Origin: Syncephalis plumigaleata
Taxonomy: Eukaryota; Zoopagomycota; Zoopagomycetes; Zoopagales; Piptocephalidaceae
Length of the DNA: 64,000 nucleotides
NCBI GenBank assembly: GCA_025201365.1
Contig: JAIXMF010000006.1
Coordinates: 248,001-312,000, forward strand
Reading direction: 5' to 3'
The notes under the pieces were generated by a model. The model saw only the letters and a list, made by a program, of their open reading frames with translations, was not told the origin of the DNA and did not search any database. The position numbers were made by a program, and so were the translations under genes. Of this stretch, positions 38,209 through 54,400 are shown piece by piece (the first letter of the stretch is position 1; each line of letters opens with the position of its first letter).

Positions 38209-41200
38209 ATGAAAACTCGGCCAACCGGGTCAGGCGGTCTAACCGATCGTCAAGCAGAGGAGTAAGACGCGTGTACAAGTAGAAAGACAATAGCAGGACG
38301 ATAACTTATGACTTTACTATGATAGAATCCTATTTCGTGATTTAGACCATATTATTACAGAACGACAAGCTGCTCGTCGTCGTCTTGTCTATTGTAAGTC
38401 ACAATTTTTATTTTATGCTTCATACTTCACTTACATGTTGTAACGCGTTTGCCATGGTTGATAGATCTTAATATAGCATTTGCGCAACCGGAAGCAATCG
38501 CTATCCTCTTGTCCGGTCTGTTAATACTTTCATTTTATGGTTATGCGCGTGGACTAGGCCATGCTTATGCGCAGGAGGATCTAATAGCAGGCATTGGCTC
38601 GATTGTTGTGTTTATACTTAATGGCAATGTAATACAACAGGAGAAACGATTTGCCGATACAGAGATGCTACGTCGTGCACAATCACTCGTGAACAAGCTG
38701 TCAAAGCGACAATTTCAATATAACGAGGTATGAATAGAAATAATAGCTAGATAATAAGTAGATAATAATAATGGAAAGTAGACGTGTCAAATACCGGATA
38801 TGCCATCTATTCGTATGGTGCGCGTCATTCGTGATCATCAACCTCGTCGACTATTCACCAATCTACTTGCTAAAGGCGATATTATTGAATTGGCTCTAGG
38901 CGAGCAGGCACCGGCTGATGCACGCTTAATTGTAGATACTGAAGATACAGCATTGGATAACAGCGATGATTACTCGCTTATTGTTAAGCGACAAACAAAA
39001 TTCCTACCTACCGATGATATGGTAACTGATCCAACTCGTACGCATTACACATTTGAATTACTCGACACGCCATTCGCGCAAACATTACATGATATGCTTG
39101 CATCGGAACGACCGAAAAGCTCGTTTGAGAATGAACTACGTCGTCTACGTTCGTTATGGCAGCGTGCCACTTGTATTGTATTTGCCCTGACTGTAGTTGT
39201 GGTTACCCTACGACTTATCCTATTGGATATCGTACAATTGAATCGACATGATCGTGTATTCGAGGCGTATATTCAAGTGGTCTACGTATTGATGCCAATG
39301 TTACCCTCGGGTATTGTTACACTCATTCATGTATGTCGACTATGTGCGACAGCTCGTCTTATTACGCTATTCGAGCTATTGCAAGCATCAAAGTCGGCAT
39401 TCGAAGAGAGTGAAGAGGTGGATGAATTCGATCAGGAAGCACCGCCACCCACGAAGGAAGTTCATGTTAAATTGGGTAAGAAATGATATTGATTCTACTT
39501 GTAATGTCATCTCAACTAATCGATACTTACTACTGAATAGCGGCATTATGTCTTAAAATGTTCTCGCTTCTACGTGGCAAGGAACAGCATCATTTGACAC
39601 GATCTGTCGATATTGTCGCATCACTAGCCGGTATGACAGGCGTGTGTGCCTTGGATAGAGAGGGTACACTATGTGCGGTAAGACATTTATATATACATAT
39701 ATATAGTATTGCAATAATGATAATGAATGCTCATCTACTATATTGTATGCATAATAATAATAATAATAGGCGGTACCCACACTCAATCAACTACTCGTTC
39801 CTAATGCCGATGATGATATGGTCATGCTAGATGTGGAGGAACAAGAGACGAGTATTCGATTTGAAGATGCTGCCTGGCAGGACTACATGCCAACATTGAA
39901 ACCATTAGGATTGAACTTTATACTAAATGCAAATTGCTGGTCTAATCGTACGGATCCACCCATTGGTGCACACTGCCAGTTGAAACCCACGAATATGCTA
40001 CCACCGATGACACGATCCATGGCACGTCAAACTTGCTTGTGTAGAGCGGCTACCCAGATTGGATTTACACCAAGTGCTATACAAAAGTTTAAGCGACGCG
40101 GTGAATTGTGTGCCGCGTGGCATCAACAAACGAACATTTACCTTAGCACGACTGAACCGAATAAGCCACAACCATCATTGACTGCATCCATCCATGAAGC
40201 ACTCGATAGTGGCACGTTTCAATTGTTAAGTGAAGGTGACCCGACCATTATCCTGGCGTGTTGCGCCGACTACTGGGATGGACAATGTTTAATGCCGATG
40301 AACGAGGAGATGTCACGTCGTTTAATGGATTTCCAACAAACGGCCATGATGAATGATCTGGCGTGTATCGCATTTGCTTATCGTCCCATGACTGCGGCTG
40401 AACTAGAAACGAATCATGAGTTGTCATCAAGTAATACAGAAAATACACCGGCACTATGTACATTAGGCAGTCCTACCGAGCCATTAACAGCACAATCGAC
40501 AGATGATCATAAAATGTCTTCCAGTCTTGTTCAACTACTTGACAAACAAATATTCCTAGGCTATGCTACACTACTATTGCAACCTAAAGCAGTAAGTGGA
40601 TATTTCTATTATAATAGCAACAACAACAGCAATACTAATTGATAATAGGATGTACGTGAATTCATCGAAGATCTAGGCATGTCGGGTATTCGATTTGTTT
40701 ATTTCTCTCCATTACGCGAGCAACCAAGTAAAGGTAATGTAAACATGAATATACTGTCATATTATAGTACTGACATATATATATATATATATTGTAGCAT
40801 TTGGTGATCGTATTGGTCTTGACACCGATTGGAATTCTTGTATTATTCTATCATCCTACGAGGAGGGCAATGTGGGAAGTCAGGGCTACATCGAGCAGCA
40901 TGATATCAAGGCACGATTACCGCGTGGTGTACAACAAGTACGCGAACACTTAAAGAAGGTCGATGATATTCCGTTACATGTCTCGCTATTCGCCGAATGT
41001 TCACCCGAATCAAATATCGGTATGATGGAGACATTCCAAACATATGGTGATAGTATATGTGCCATAGGCAGTGTACTAGATGATATGAATGCATTACAAT
41101 TTGTCATGGTAATTATCTATTCCATTACATGTACAACAACAACCCTAACTAATATTCTCATTCTATACAGGCCAACATTGCTATTGGTATGGAACCATTG

Positions 41201-42532
41201 GCACGATGTAGTCATCGAGAGATTAGTTACATGCCTACTAATGAACAAGAGATGTCACCACAATCGAAACCACAACAACAGCAACAACGACAAAGACAAA
41301 GACATAAATCAGGACGAGTACCAGCATTAGTGGCTAGTAGTATGTTAAATAGACTTGCCTGCTCATTCACCATGAAACACGACACTAGTCTCTACGTGTT
41401 GAATCAACTTATTGGCGAGGCACGTCAATTTCTATTTGCATTTAGACAGGTAACGAGCATTCTAGTAGATTCTACTGTCTTATACTTGTTACTAACAATG
41501 ACAATGACAACCATTAGGCAATCGCTTTCTTTATCGTTTGTTCTGTATCAATCACTTTAATTCTATTCTTCTCATGTTGTATGATATTACCACAAGCATT
41601 GTCATCCGGTGAAATTATCTGGACCATTACCATTATACTGCCTGTACTATGCTTCTCCATTCTTAATGCACCACAAGATCCAGATATCATGAAGATCATG
41701 CCAGGTAATCGAATAGAATAGATTACTATTTGATGAACGATACTCATTAAATATTATACTGTCTAGGCAAGAATACGGAACATCGTAAACCATGGTGGTC
41801 TACCATTCTCACCTATGGCGTTCGACTAATCCTACCCACTGCCATGTGTATTGCTGTATTCATCGTGTAAGTCATTATATATATATATATATCTATTTAT
41901 CTTTCTTATTATTATTAGTGCACTAGCATCTTGTCTAAATGCTAGTCTCACCACGGCTTTCGTGTTTAAAGAGCATCACTTATGGTATGATGTTAGTGAT
42001 CAGGATCAACAAGCAATTCGATTTGCACGACAATGTTGCATCTTTTCATACGTGTATTTTATGGGTAATCATCATTTGCTTATACGTTGCTGCTATTATT
42101 ACTTGTAACTAATCTATATTTATATATATAGTGTGGATGTCAGCTAGTTTCCAACATCGTACGCTATCCATGTGGAAGTTGAAACCATTCCTTAATCTAC
42201 ACTGGGTTATCACGGTGTTTATCGTGTAAGTACAGTTGCTCTTTCTTTTCCCGTTCAATATGATTCATATCCCTTGTTTATTACTTAGGATTATTGCACA
42301 GGGTATTTACACATTGGTTACGGTAACTACCGCACCTCGATTGCCTACCAGTCAGTACTATTCGTTTCTCAATCTACCATGGCATCTCTACTTTATGATA
42401 TTCGCTTGGCCAATTGTTTTCATGCCAATACAGGAACTGGTCAAGTGGAGGGAGCGAATTCATTATATACAATTACAAAAGCGAAGGAAACTAGAATTCA
42501 ACACGAAACTTGGCATGCACTCACCTGTTTAG
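38209..42532 (+). CDS. TMEM94: TMEM94-like P-type-ATPase-related membrane protein
   Basis: Multi-pass membrane protein related to P-type ATPases. The human homolog has been linked to magnesium handling in the ER. Hydrophobic helices appear at IAILLSGLLILSFYGYA, IGSIVVFIL, CIVFALTVVVVTLRLILL and VVYVLMPMLPSGIVTLI, and several more after 41515. An actuator-like stretch (MVRVIRDHQPRRLFTNLLAKGDIIELALGEQAPADARL) follows the first pair. The phosphorylation-site region reads VCALDREGTLC where ATPases have DKTGT, so the Asp is kept but the motif is altered. The best matches to TMEM94 are PTLKPLGLNFILN, MSGIRFVYFSPL and ARLPRGVQQVREHLKKVDDIPL. About 12 exons, no frame break seen; the last helices end near KWRERIHYIQLQKRRK. 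Confidence 0.85.
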
Positions 42533-42733
42533 ATAGAAAGAGTAGAAATAGGTTTAATATTTTACTTACTTACTTACCTAATAAATAGAATGAATATCAA
42601 TAATGACACTTGCGTATTTCAATTATATCGCTACATACATACACTAATAGCCTATTTATTCATTAACATTGTATTTGTATTCATTTTCATTCTTGTGTGT
42701 TTTACCATTACTAAACTGCTACTAGTAGTTTGA

Positions 42734-46538
<3,805 letters not shown>

Positions 46539-46643
46539 AACAACTTATTGCGATGCTAATAATAACAATTGTTGATAAGGAGAAGGAGGAAAGGAGTTAT
46601 GTTTGGAACAAATAAAAACAAATTATAGATTTAAAAAGGATGG

Positions 46644-47771
46644 ATGATTGCCCTCATTGCTATTAAATGCTTACATAGCACGTCTTGTAGTTGACTATTA
46701 TCACTTAAGCACTCTCTCCTCCTTATTCTCATTACAGTATCTTTCAAGTTAGGACCTCAATATACGCTTGAATATCTTATTCTGAAGGGAACACAAGCTA
46801 CGAAGCAAGAAGTAACGAGCAAATTAAATTCAGAGGAAGAAAAGCAATTGATGAACGAAACAATGTATAATTGGATGCTACAGCTGTTCGAAGTGATTGC
46901 TCAACCAAGGAATGAACTGCTTGCATCAGGAGATAAGCAGAATAAACTGATGAAAATTACTGGTGGGATGTGTTGCGAGAAAGCTCAACTGAAGGAGCAA
47001 CCTTCCATGGCCAAGGAAACAAACGAGGAGCAGGCTACTTGCATAAATCAATTAGAAGAGGAGAAGAGCCTGCGCCAACTATTATTGGATAATGCTACTA
47101 TGAAAAATTATATTAACGACATGAAGAAGCAATTACATCAAGCAAAAGAAGAGCTCAAAGAAGAACAAGAGAAACGTGCTAAAACCGAAAAGGAGCTCAG
47201 ACAGAAACAGCTGGAGTTAGATAATCGTACCAAGCAAATGGATCAACAGAGAAAAGACCTGGACAATATGAAGAAGCAAATGGATCAACAGAAAAAAAAG
47301 CTGGAAAATATGAAGAGGGAATTGGAGCAACAAAAAGAAGAGTTAGACAATCGTATGAAGAAAGTGGAGCAACGAGAACAAGAACTGGACAATAGGAAGA
47401 AAGAGTTGAATACGCGAGAACAGCACTTGAATGAGGAAAAGAAGAAGGATGTGGCTAAGCTAAATACTTGTACTGAAGAATGTTCAACAAAGCAAGAGGA
47501 ATACGATGAAGTTATCAATGTTTTATTAAAAGCGTTAGCGGACTACGGCAAATACGCAAAGGATGTATTAAAAAAGTTGAATAGAAATTCTACCGGATAT
47601 CATTTAAGTAAATGGAGAAGCATGCACAGAGACCTCATTATAAACTATAATAGTACTTGGCTATATTTAAAGGACAACTTGACGAACAATGTATTTAATG
47701 ATAAAAAGCTTAAGGATACTATAGAGGAAACTAATTTTATCCCTTTGCGCTTAAGGAGGCACACTACTTAA
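46644..47771 (+). CDS. Coiled-coil protein with possible signal peptide, unrecognised
   Basis: No family recognised. Best model is two exons, 46644-46686 and 46738-47771, joined in phase across a 51-nt intron to give 358 residues. The N-terminus MIALIAIKCLHSTS is a weak signal peptide. Residues about 110-245 are a long Lys/Glu/Gln coiled coil with near-heptad repeats (KQMDQQRKDLDNMKKQMDQQ, KELDNRMKKVEQREQELDNR). A smaller helical domain with two Cys (CTEECS) and a basic end follow. If the first exon is wrong, the protein would start at an ATG near 46851. It lies head to head with PRP5 and shares its strand with the secreted protein downstream. A secreted or cortical structural role is possible but unsupported. 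Confidence 0.6.
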
Positions 47772-48514
47772 TATTGCACGCAATAAAATCATGTTAGTTG
47801 ACCGTTACTTAAACATGCTTGATGGCACAGATGAACATTATCTAGTGTTATCATTACAATGTTGTAATTAATACTAATTCATAGTATAAATTGATGCTTC
47901 TGACTTTAGCTGGAAAGCACACATTCATCTATTTCTGAAATTGACCAGTTGACTGTTAACTTCATTGTAATGATAACGAGTACTCGTCTAGTAGAGGCCT
48001 TGATACTATCAAACAACGAGCCCAATTGTACTGTAACGATAAACAAAGATCGAAATTGGCAATGAATGCAACGTGGCTCGGTTGATGATCTCAGATTGTG
48101 ACTTGATATACGTAAAATGGCTACAATCATTGTTACAAAAAAACGTGGCTACTTTTAACAAATTTTCAAATGCAACCCTATATGGAATCAACCACGATCT
48201 AATAAGATCCAAATACAAATGTTGCCATGTGACATAGTATCAAGTGCTCGATTATGGTAATCGGGTTTGTGATGCATGCACATTTTTTGGATTCCATTTG
48301 TTATAGGAGCATAAGAAGAAAAAAGAAAAAGAAATGGCCAACTACTACTATAAATACTGGATATTTATTGCTACGACAGACCATAGAATATCATACATCA
48401 TTCGTTATCTCTTCACGCTACACTTCTTCAATACACCACCACCATCACGGCCTTACGCTTACACTTTCTACTTTTACGATTTCAGTTTTATACAAAAAGA
48501 TTTGATATCACATC
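47772..48514. other. Gap between the two orphan genes
   Basis: About 740 bp of AT-rich sequence with no supported gene. Overlapping open stretches near 48250-48500 are Tyr/Phe/His-rich and conflict with the signal-peptide start at 48515, so I treat the region as promoter and leader of the secreted-protein gene. Confidence 0.55.
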
Positions 48515-49619
48515 ATGCGTTTCAATACAAGTTTGATCAGCACTGCTACGGTGGTCATACTCTTTATGGCATCGACAGCATCAGCTGGAAATACAGGTAG
48601 CTTTTTAAATAGATTTAGAGAAAAACAAGGTGATACAATAATAACACATACGAACCAATGTACTAACGTATTAATCTCGCATTAGAACCACTCGGACCGC
48701 CAGTTTATTATCAAGATAGATTGCTGAACTTTTGGGGTACATTTGATCTACCCACCTTGATGGTCACCAAAAAGGTTATGCTATCGGATAATGCCGACCA
48801 TTTAGAAGGAAAAGTGAGAACGATAAAAATGATAGAGAAACAAGGAGGAAGAGTAAAGACAACGGCACTGGATGATGTGCTTATTACATGCGTAAATCAA
48901 GGATCATTGCAAGATAAAGTGTTGAGCGATATGTATCCGATGAAGATCGCTACCTCAGAAATGGATGTCACTCCTCCAGCAATGGGTGGCACTACGTTAA
49001 CAATGGATGGCACTGTGTCAAAAGAGGATCGCATTACGTCAGCAATGGATTGCTACAAAAAGAGAGGCTACTTTACCTTTAAGGCTCCTAGGAAAAACTG
49101 CTACGCTCACAAATCGGTATGCAAATGGTCATTTAACGAGTATGTCTCGAAAATGTATCCACAGAGCACCAACTACAAATACAATGGCAAGATGATCGGT
49201 TATACTACAATCTCAGTTATTCCTAGTAAGTGTACGCTTGCCCACTCCTATTTTATACTAACATTGCTATGTAGTAATGAATGCCTTGAGGAATCATAAT
49301 GCAGCCTACGATTTTAATGCAAACAGTAAGTCGTGTTACAACGTTAGTCATACCACGTCTAACATGCTCATTTTATTTGTTAGCCGTTTGCCTTAATAAT
49401 AAGGGTGGTCTAGTATTAGTTAGATACGATAAGTTGACTTCCGTGCAACAATTAAACAATGGCAACAATCAGGCCCACAATGCGTTTTCTCGACCCTTTT
49501 CATTCTTGGAAGCGATATGCCAAACGCATGCCTCCTCAGCATCTTCCAAGAGAAACTGCAATACTATAGTGGAAAGATATGCAGCAAGGATCAAGGCTGC
49601 TAGTATACGAGGACAATAA
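48515..49619 (+). CDS. Secreted cysteine-containing orphan protein (effector-like)
   Basis: No family recognised. Four exons (48515-48596, 48686-49225, 49275-49325, 49384-49619) join in phase to 302 residues, which supports the model. The N-terminus (MRFNTSLISTATVVILFMAS, then TASAGN) is a strong signal peptide with an Ala-Ser-Ala cleavage site. The mature chain has about seven Cys, including MDCYKKRGYF, APRKNCYAHKSVCKWSF and KRNCNTIV, so disulfides are likely. It has no membrane helix, no repeat and no known domain. Secretion plus lack of homology is the usual description of an effector or surface protein in fungi that live on hosts, but no host link can be seen here. It sits downstream of the coiled-coil gene on the same strand and converges on APN1. 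Confidence 0.75.
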
Positions 49620-49910
49620 GAAAAACTAGAATGGTCGATCCTACATGTTGTTTTTGCAAAGCAACATTCTTCTGTCTGGTTCTCTTTCTTCACATTAGAG
49701 CACTAGTCGTTTGGTTTCTGACCAATAGTGCATGACAATCACAATAAATCAATCAATCAATTTATCTCATATCTACATCAACTCTAAGCCATAGTACATG
49801 TTTTTTTTTATTTACCAAAGCTAGAAAACCAATCGTTGATCCTAGTTCAACATGATTCATCATTATGATTACAATGTATTGCACAACCATACTATCGACC
49901 GAGTAATACG

Positions 49911-51042
49911 CTATTTTTCTTCACTGTTCTCTATCAAATCGTAAAGATGTTCTATTTCACCATACCAACTATTGATACCACCCGGTGTTTCCAGAATAAT
50001 TGGCATGTTGTCAAAGTGCGGATCATTCATGAATCGCGTCCAGAATGATGGATCAATCAATCCTTTACCGATATTCGCGTGTCGATCTCGTCGAGAGGCT
50101 AGTGGCATTTTCGAATCATTCAAATGAACACCATACAAATACTTGAATCCAACGGTAGCCTCGAATTCATTAATCATCGCCTGATACCCTTCCTCCGTAT
50201 TAATATTGTATCCCTAAACACCAATAGGTTAGCATATGCTGTAGCACACTAGACATTCTTACTTACCGCAGCAAATGCATGACAAGTGTCTAGACACACG
50301 CCAACACGCGATTTATCCTTCACCAGATCGATGATTGCCGCCAACTCTTTGAATCTAGCACCAATTGAATTCCCTGCACCTGCCTAATCAATTACATATC
50401 AATAAGCAAGTGCTCGTTATTGTTGTACCTATTAGTTACATACTGTATTCTCTAATACGCAAATGACATTATTCGTATCTCGATGCGCTTGGTTAATACC
50501 CTCGGCAATATACTCGATGGATTCTTCTCGAGTGCAGGCACCCACTGTTGATCCTGGACTACGAGTAATGCTGAGCAATGCTATCGGATTCTATCTTTAA
50601 CAGACGCCACTTACTGGAAATTGTACCGGTCAATACCTAGTTGCTCACAGCGTCGTAATTCATCGAGGAAAGATTGATAAAAGCGTTTACGCTTGTCAGC
50701 ATCAGGATTGCCCAGGTTTACTAGATAAGTGCCGTGCGGTAGTATATACGGATAGTTGGCCTTTTCACGCCATTGTTTGAACTCGGTAACAACCTTCTCC
50801 CCTAACGGTGCTGAAAGAAACTGCCCGCGTGGTCTAACATAGAGAGCAATGGCTCGAGCACTAGCAATATATGGAATGAACGAGTGAATGAATATAACGC
50901 TTGCTATGCCACTCTATCTAGCTTACTTGATAACTTGACCAGTTTGAATTGCTCTATATAAACCACCCGCTGTACTCGTATGAGCACCTATGAACTTGGT
51001 TATTTGCTGTTTCTGTTGCTTTATACAACTAGTGGAAGCCAT
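49911..51042 (-). CDS. APN1: Endonuclease IV-type AP endonuclease
   Basis: Zinc-dependent class II AP endonuclease of base excision repair, cutting 5' to abasic sites. Start at 51042 ([13 protein letters not shown]..., then [17 protein letters not shown]). Three introns are clear, plus one or two further short ones. The three family signatures appear in order: ILENTAG-type ([16 protein letters not shown]), the metal-binding DTCH of [18 protein letters not shown], and [22 protein letters not shown]. After these comes PIILETPGG, which carries the last metal-binding Glu. The C-terminus is short and lacks the long basic nuclear tail of yeast Apn1. It has a divergent upstream region with NBAS (about 410 bp). 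Animals other than a few lineages lack this enzyme, which favours a fungal or protist source. Confidence 0.93.
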
Positions 51043-51456
51043 AGTTATGACTATTAAATAGTATTTGAGAGAAAGAAAAGAAAAATAATGTATCGTGCAC
51101 CTATGTTTTAGTGAGATAATGCTTGCTTAATGACACTGATGCGCTATCACTTTATGGCACTATTCATACATGGATTGTATACTGCTATTGTTGTTTATCA
51201 ATGTTTGCTTTGTAGATACATGCTATAGAGTGCATGCAATAGCTGGATCAAATAACAAGAATCACGAGTAGAATCCATTTGTGCATACACCTTGATATTA
51301 TATGGAACTGTAAATGCTTTCTCATAAATACGTCATTTACAGACAATATCAAACGTGTAACCTTGTGTTGTTGTTTTTTTGTTATTGGCTATCTCTTTTA
51401 TATATATCGCCACTTTTCCATTGTTAATATCGCGCTTGTTTACCTTCTATTCAACA
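51043..51456. promoter_or_regulatory. Divergent promoter region, APN1 and NBAS
   Basis: About 410 bp between two start codons facing away from each other. It is AT-rich with T-runs near 51370-51380. No specific motif stands out. Confidence 0.35.
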
Positions 51457-54400
51457 ATGGCACCTAGTGCTGGTTACTCAAAGAGCAATGACAAGGAGGT
51501 TACCACTTCCGTGTCTACATCACGTAGCAACGAGGAAGAACCCATTCTATACGATGCCGATGTGGTCGCCGAGTGGTCTCCCGATGACGAGACAGCGTTA
51601 CTTGCTCATACCTCCGGCACTTCTATGGCCGAACTACCGAAGCGTATGCTTAACACGGTTCGACAAAAGATTACACGTCCGCTGGATGGTCTAACTGGTA
51701 TGACGGCTAATCTACAAGAACAATGGGCTCAACGACGTGGCGACTGGCCAATAGCGCTATCACCCGATGGCCGTACACTAGCGGTGTGGCGTGACAATAC
51801 ACTAGAGCTACGTTATACGGATGATGGATTCGGTATAGCACGCGCTACCGTGCCAACATCCGAGGACGAGTCACCATTATGGCGACAACTGGCGTGGTCG
51901 TTCGACGGACAACTCTTGGCGTTAGCCGGTAGTGACAATATCGTACGGGTACTTGATGTATTCGGTCAAGTAGTATGGCAACTGGGTCCAGCTAGGATAA
52001 CGCGTTCTGGTCGTGTCATGTCCATTGACAATATCGAGGATACACCATCTGATCTGTCATCATTATTAGCGAGTGACCTAGTCACGGTAGCAGAACCTAT
52101 AGCTGCCGTAATATTTAGATCACCACGCCACTTGACGGATGATCATTCTAAAATGTCGACAACGCATGAACTATTAGTGATTGCATCCGATGGTACGCTA
52201 AGCTGCTTCCAGTTAAGATACACGCCAAGGGAGAGTGTCGGTAAACGTAAACGTGATGATACAGATGGTGTATCTGCAACACCTTCAGCTATACTACAGC
52301 ATACATTCTCATTTGCATCGGTGTATTCCACTGTAACGACAGCTGCCTATCTACCGGATCAAGATTGTTTAGCGGTGGCAGGATGGCCACGTACTCTAAC
52401 TGGATCTGGATTGAATGCGAATGATATGACTCTTACCGCATCAACTACTCCTACTTCTAATATTGCCAATGCCACCACTACTTCTACTACTACTAGCTCT
52501 TCTTTCCTTTCTTTCTGGCAACTTACATCACGTACACCATATTATCGCCTAGTTAGTCAAACCAATAGTGTTAATGCGTCCAATCAACCTAGTGCGTCAC
52601 TACCACCATCATCATCATCATCATCATCAAAGAAGAAGAGACCACCATTATCATCGATTGGTACGGATACAGTTGTAACTGGTGGAGAACGAGAGGATCA
52701 TGTGGTTACTAAGCTAAAGGATATATGGACACGATGGCGATTACCTAATCATGAGTCAGTGCCTATGTTAATCCATTTGATGGCAGTATCTCCAAAGGGT
52801 GATGTTATGGCAACATTAACGATTGGCGGTGACATATCGATATGGCAGTGGAAGGAACGGAATACGCCTGTATTACGAATGCAATGGACACAACAGCAGC
52901 TACAGAATCTACTAGTAGCAAGTCAGCGTACTAATGACGATGACATCGATACAAGTCAGCCATTAGATCATGTTATTTCACTTTCATGGTGGGACGATAA
53001 TCGATTACTTGTAGGATTCAGTTCAGGAATCATTGCTGCCACATCACTTCACGACAATGACTGTACGAATTGTCTAGGATCGAGGCCATTTCAATTACGA
53101 TCTAGTACACCACTCGTATGTCATCCAGCATTCGGTGCTCTAGTATTGGAGAAGGATGTTACCACTCTACGTGTACGCGTGCAAGGTGATCGTATCTATC
53201 TTTCACCATCGACTGATGAAGATGACGAGGATGCGGGTCAATTAACGCAATCAGCCTCCTCGTCGATTAATGGCTACGACATGCTGGTGAAGCTATCCAA
53301 GGCGGTCACCCACTCGTTAGCCTATCTTACCGATACATTTCTGTGGCAATTCGAGAGTGATGCATGGAAAGCGGCTCGTGGTCGATACGTGACATTCGAG
53401 CGACGTAGTTTTCGACTTATTGTCATATTGGAAATATCACCGGCAGAATTGATGCAACGACAAATAGCACTCATGGAATACGAGGAGGCATTAAGTTTGG
53501 CGCGTAAACATAATTTGAGCGCTGATCCCATTTACCAAGCGAGATGGCTTGATGCCGATATCGATGAACAATCGATCCACGACTATTTGTCACGTATCGA
53601 GAATCGTCTATGGGTGCTGGATAGTTGTTTGACACGAGTGCCAGTCACACCAGATGCCATGCGCCTACTTATCGATTATGGCTGCAACGCACTCATCTAC
53701 CGGTACGCGAGAACATCGATGCCTACACGGAGGAGGAACGGCTAATATGGCAGTATCGATGGAAGCTACTCGACTATTCAGATCGATTGGAAACATGGAA
53801 GTTGATCAATGCGGACAGGCTAGAGGATGTTTCATTCGTCGATGACTACGCGTATTTCCGTAGTGTTAATCTGGTTGCTCAGGCTATCGAATACGCTTAT
53901 CAGGCTCAATTTACCGCGCTTACAATCTTACTTGAACGACATAGTAACATACTACGCGCATTTCGATTTTTCATTCTCGAACAAATACCGGAACATATCT
54001 CACCGGATGCCTATCAACACTTGTTACCGGTTGTTCATCGTGAGGAAAGTGGACACTCCACGGAGACATTGGCATGGTCTAGTATGCCATGGCGCGAACG
54101 TGATCTACTCCCACTAGACATGGAATTGACGTTGAAGCAACAGGTTAATTGGATTGAGGATGCGCAAGATTTAGGATTGCTACATTCCCTATACCCACTG
54201 TGGACTATCCTGCATCGAGTGATACGGTCACGCGTTGGTATAAGGAACGAGCACGACATATCGATGATGTATCCGGTCGACTAGACTATGCGATATTACT
54301 ATTGGAACAAGGACATGCCAGAGGTGTTGAACACTTGACCGCGTTAATTGAAGATGCGAAATTCCTATCGCAACTATGCTACGAGCAACATCCTAGTTCA

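Noticed and set aside
48254-48600. Tyr/Phe-rich frames overlapping the secreted-protein start
   Set aside because: Conflict with the well-supported signal peptide and phased exons of the secreted gene.
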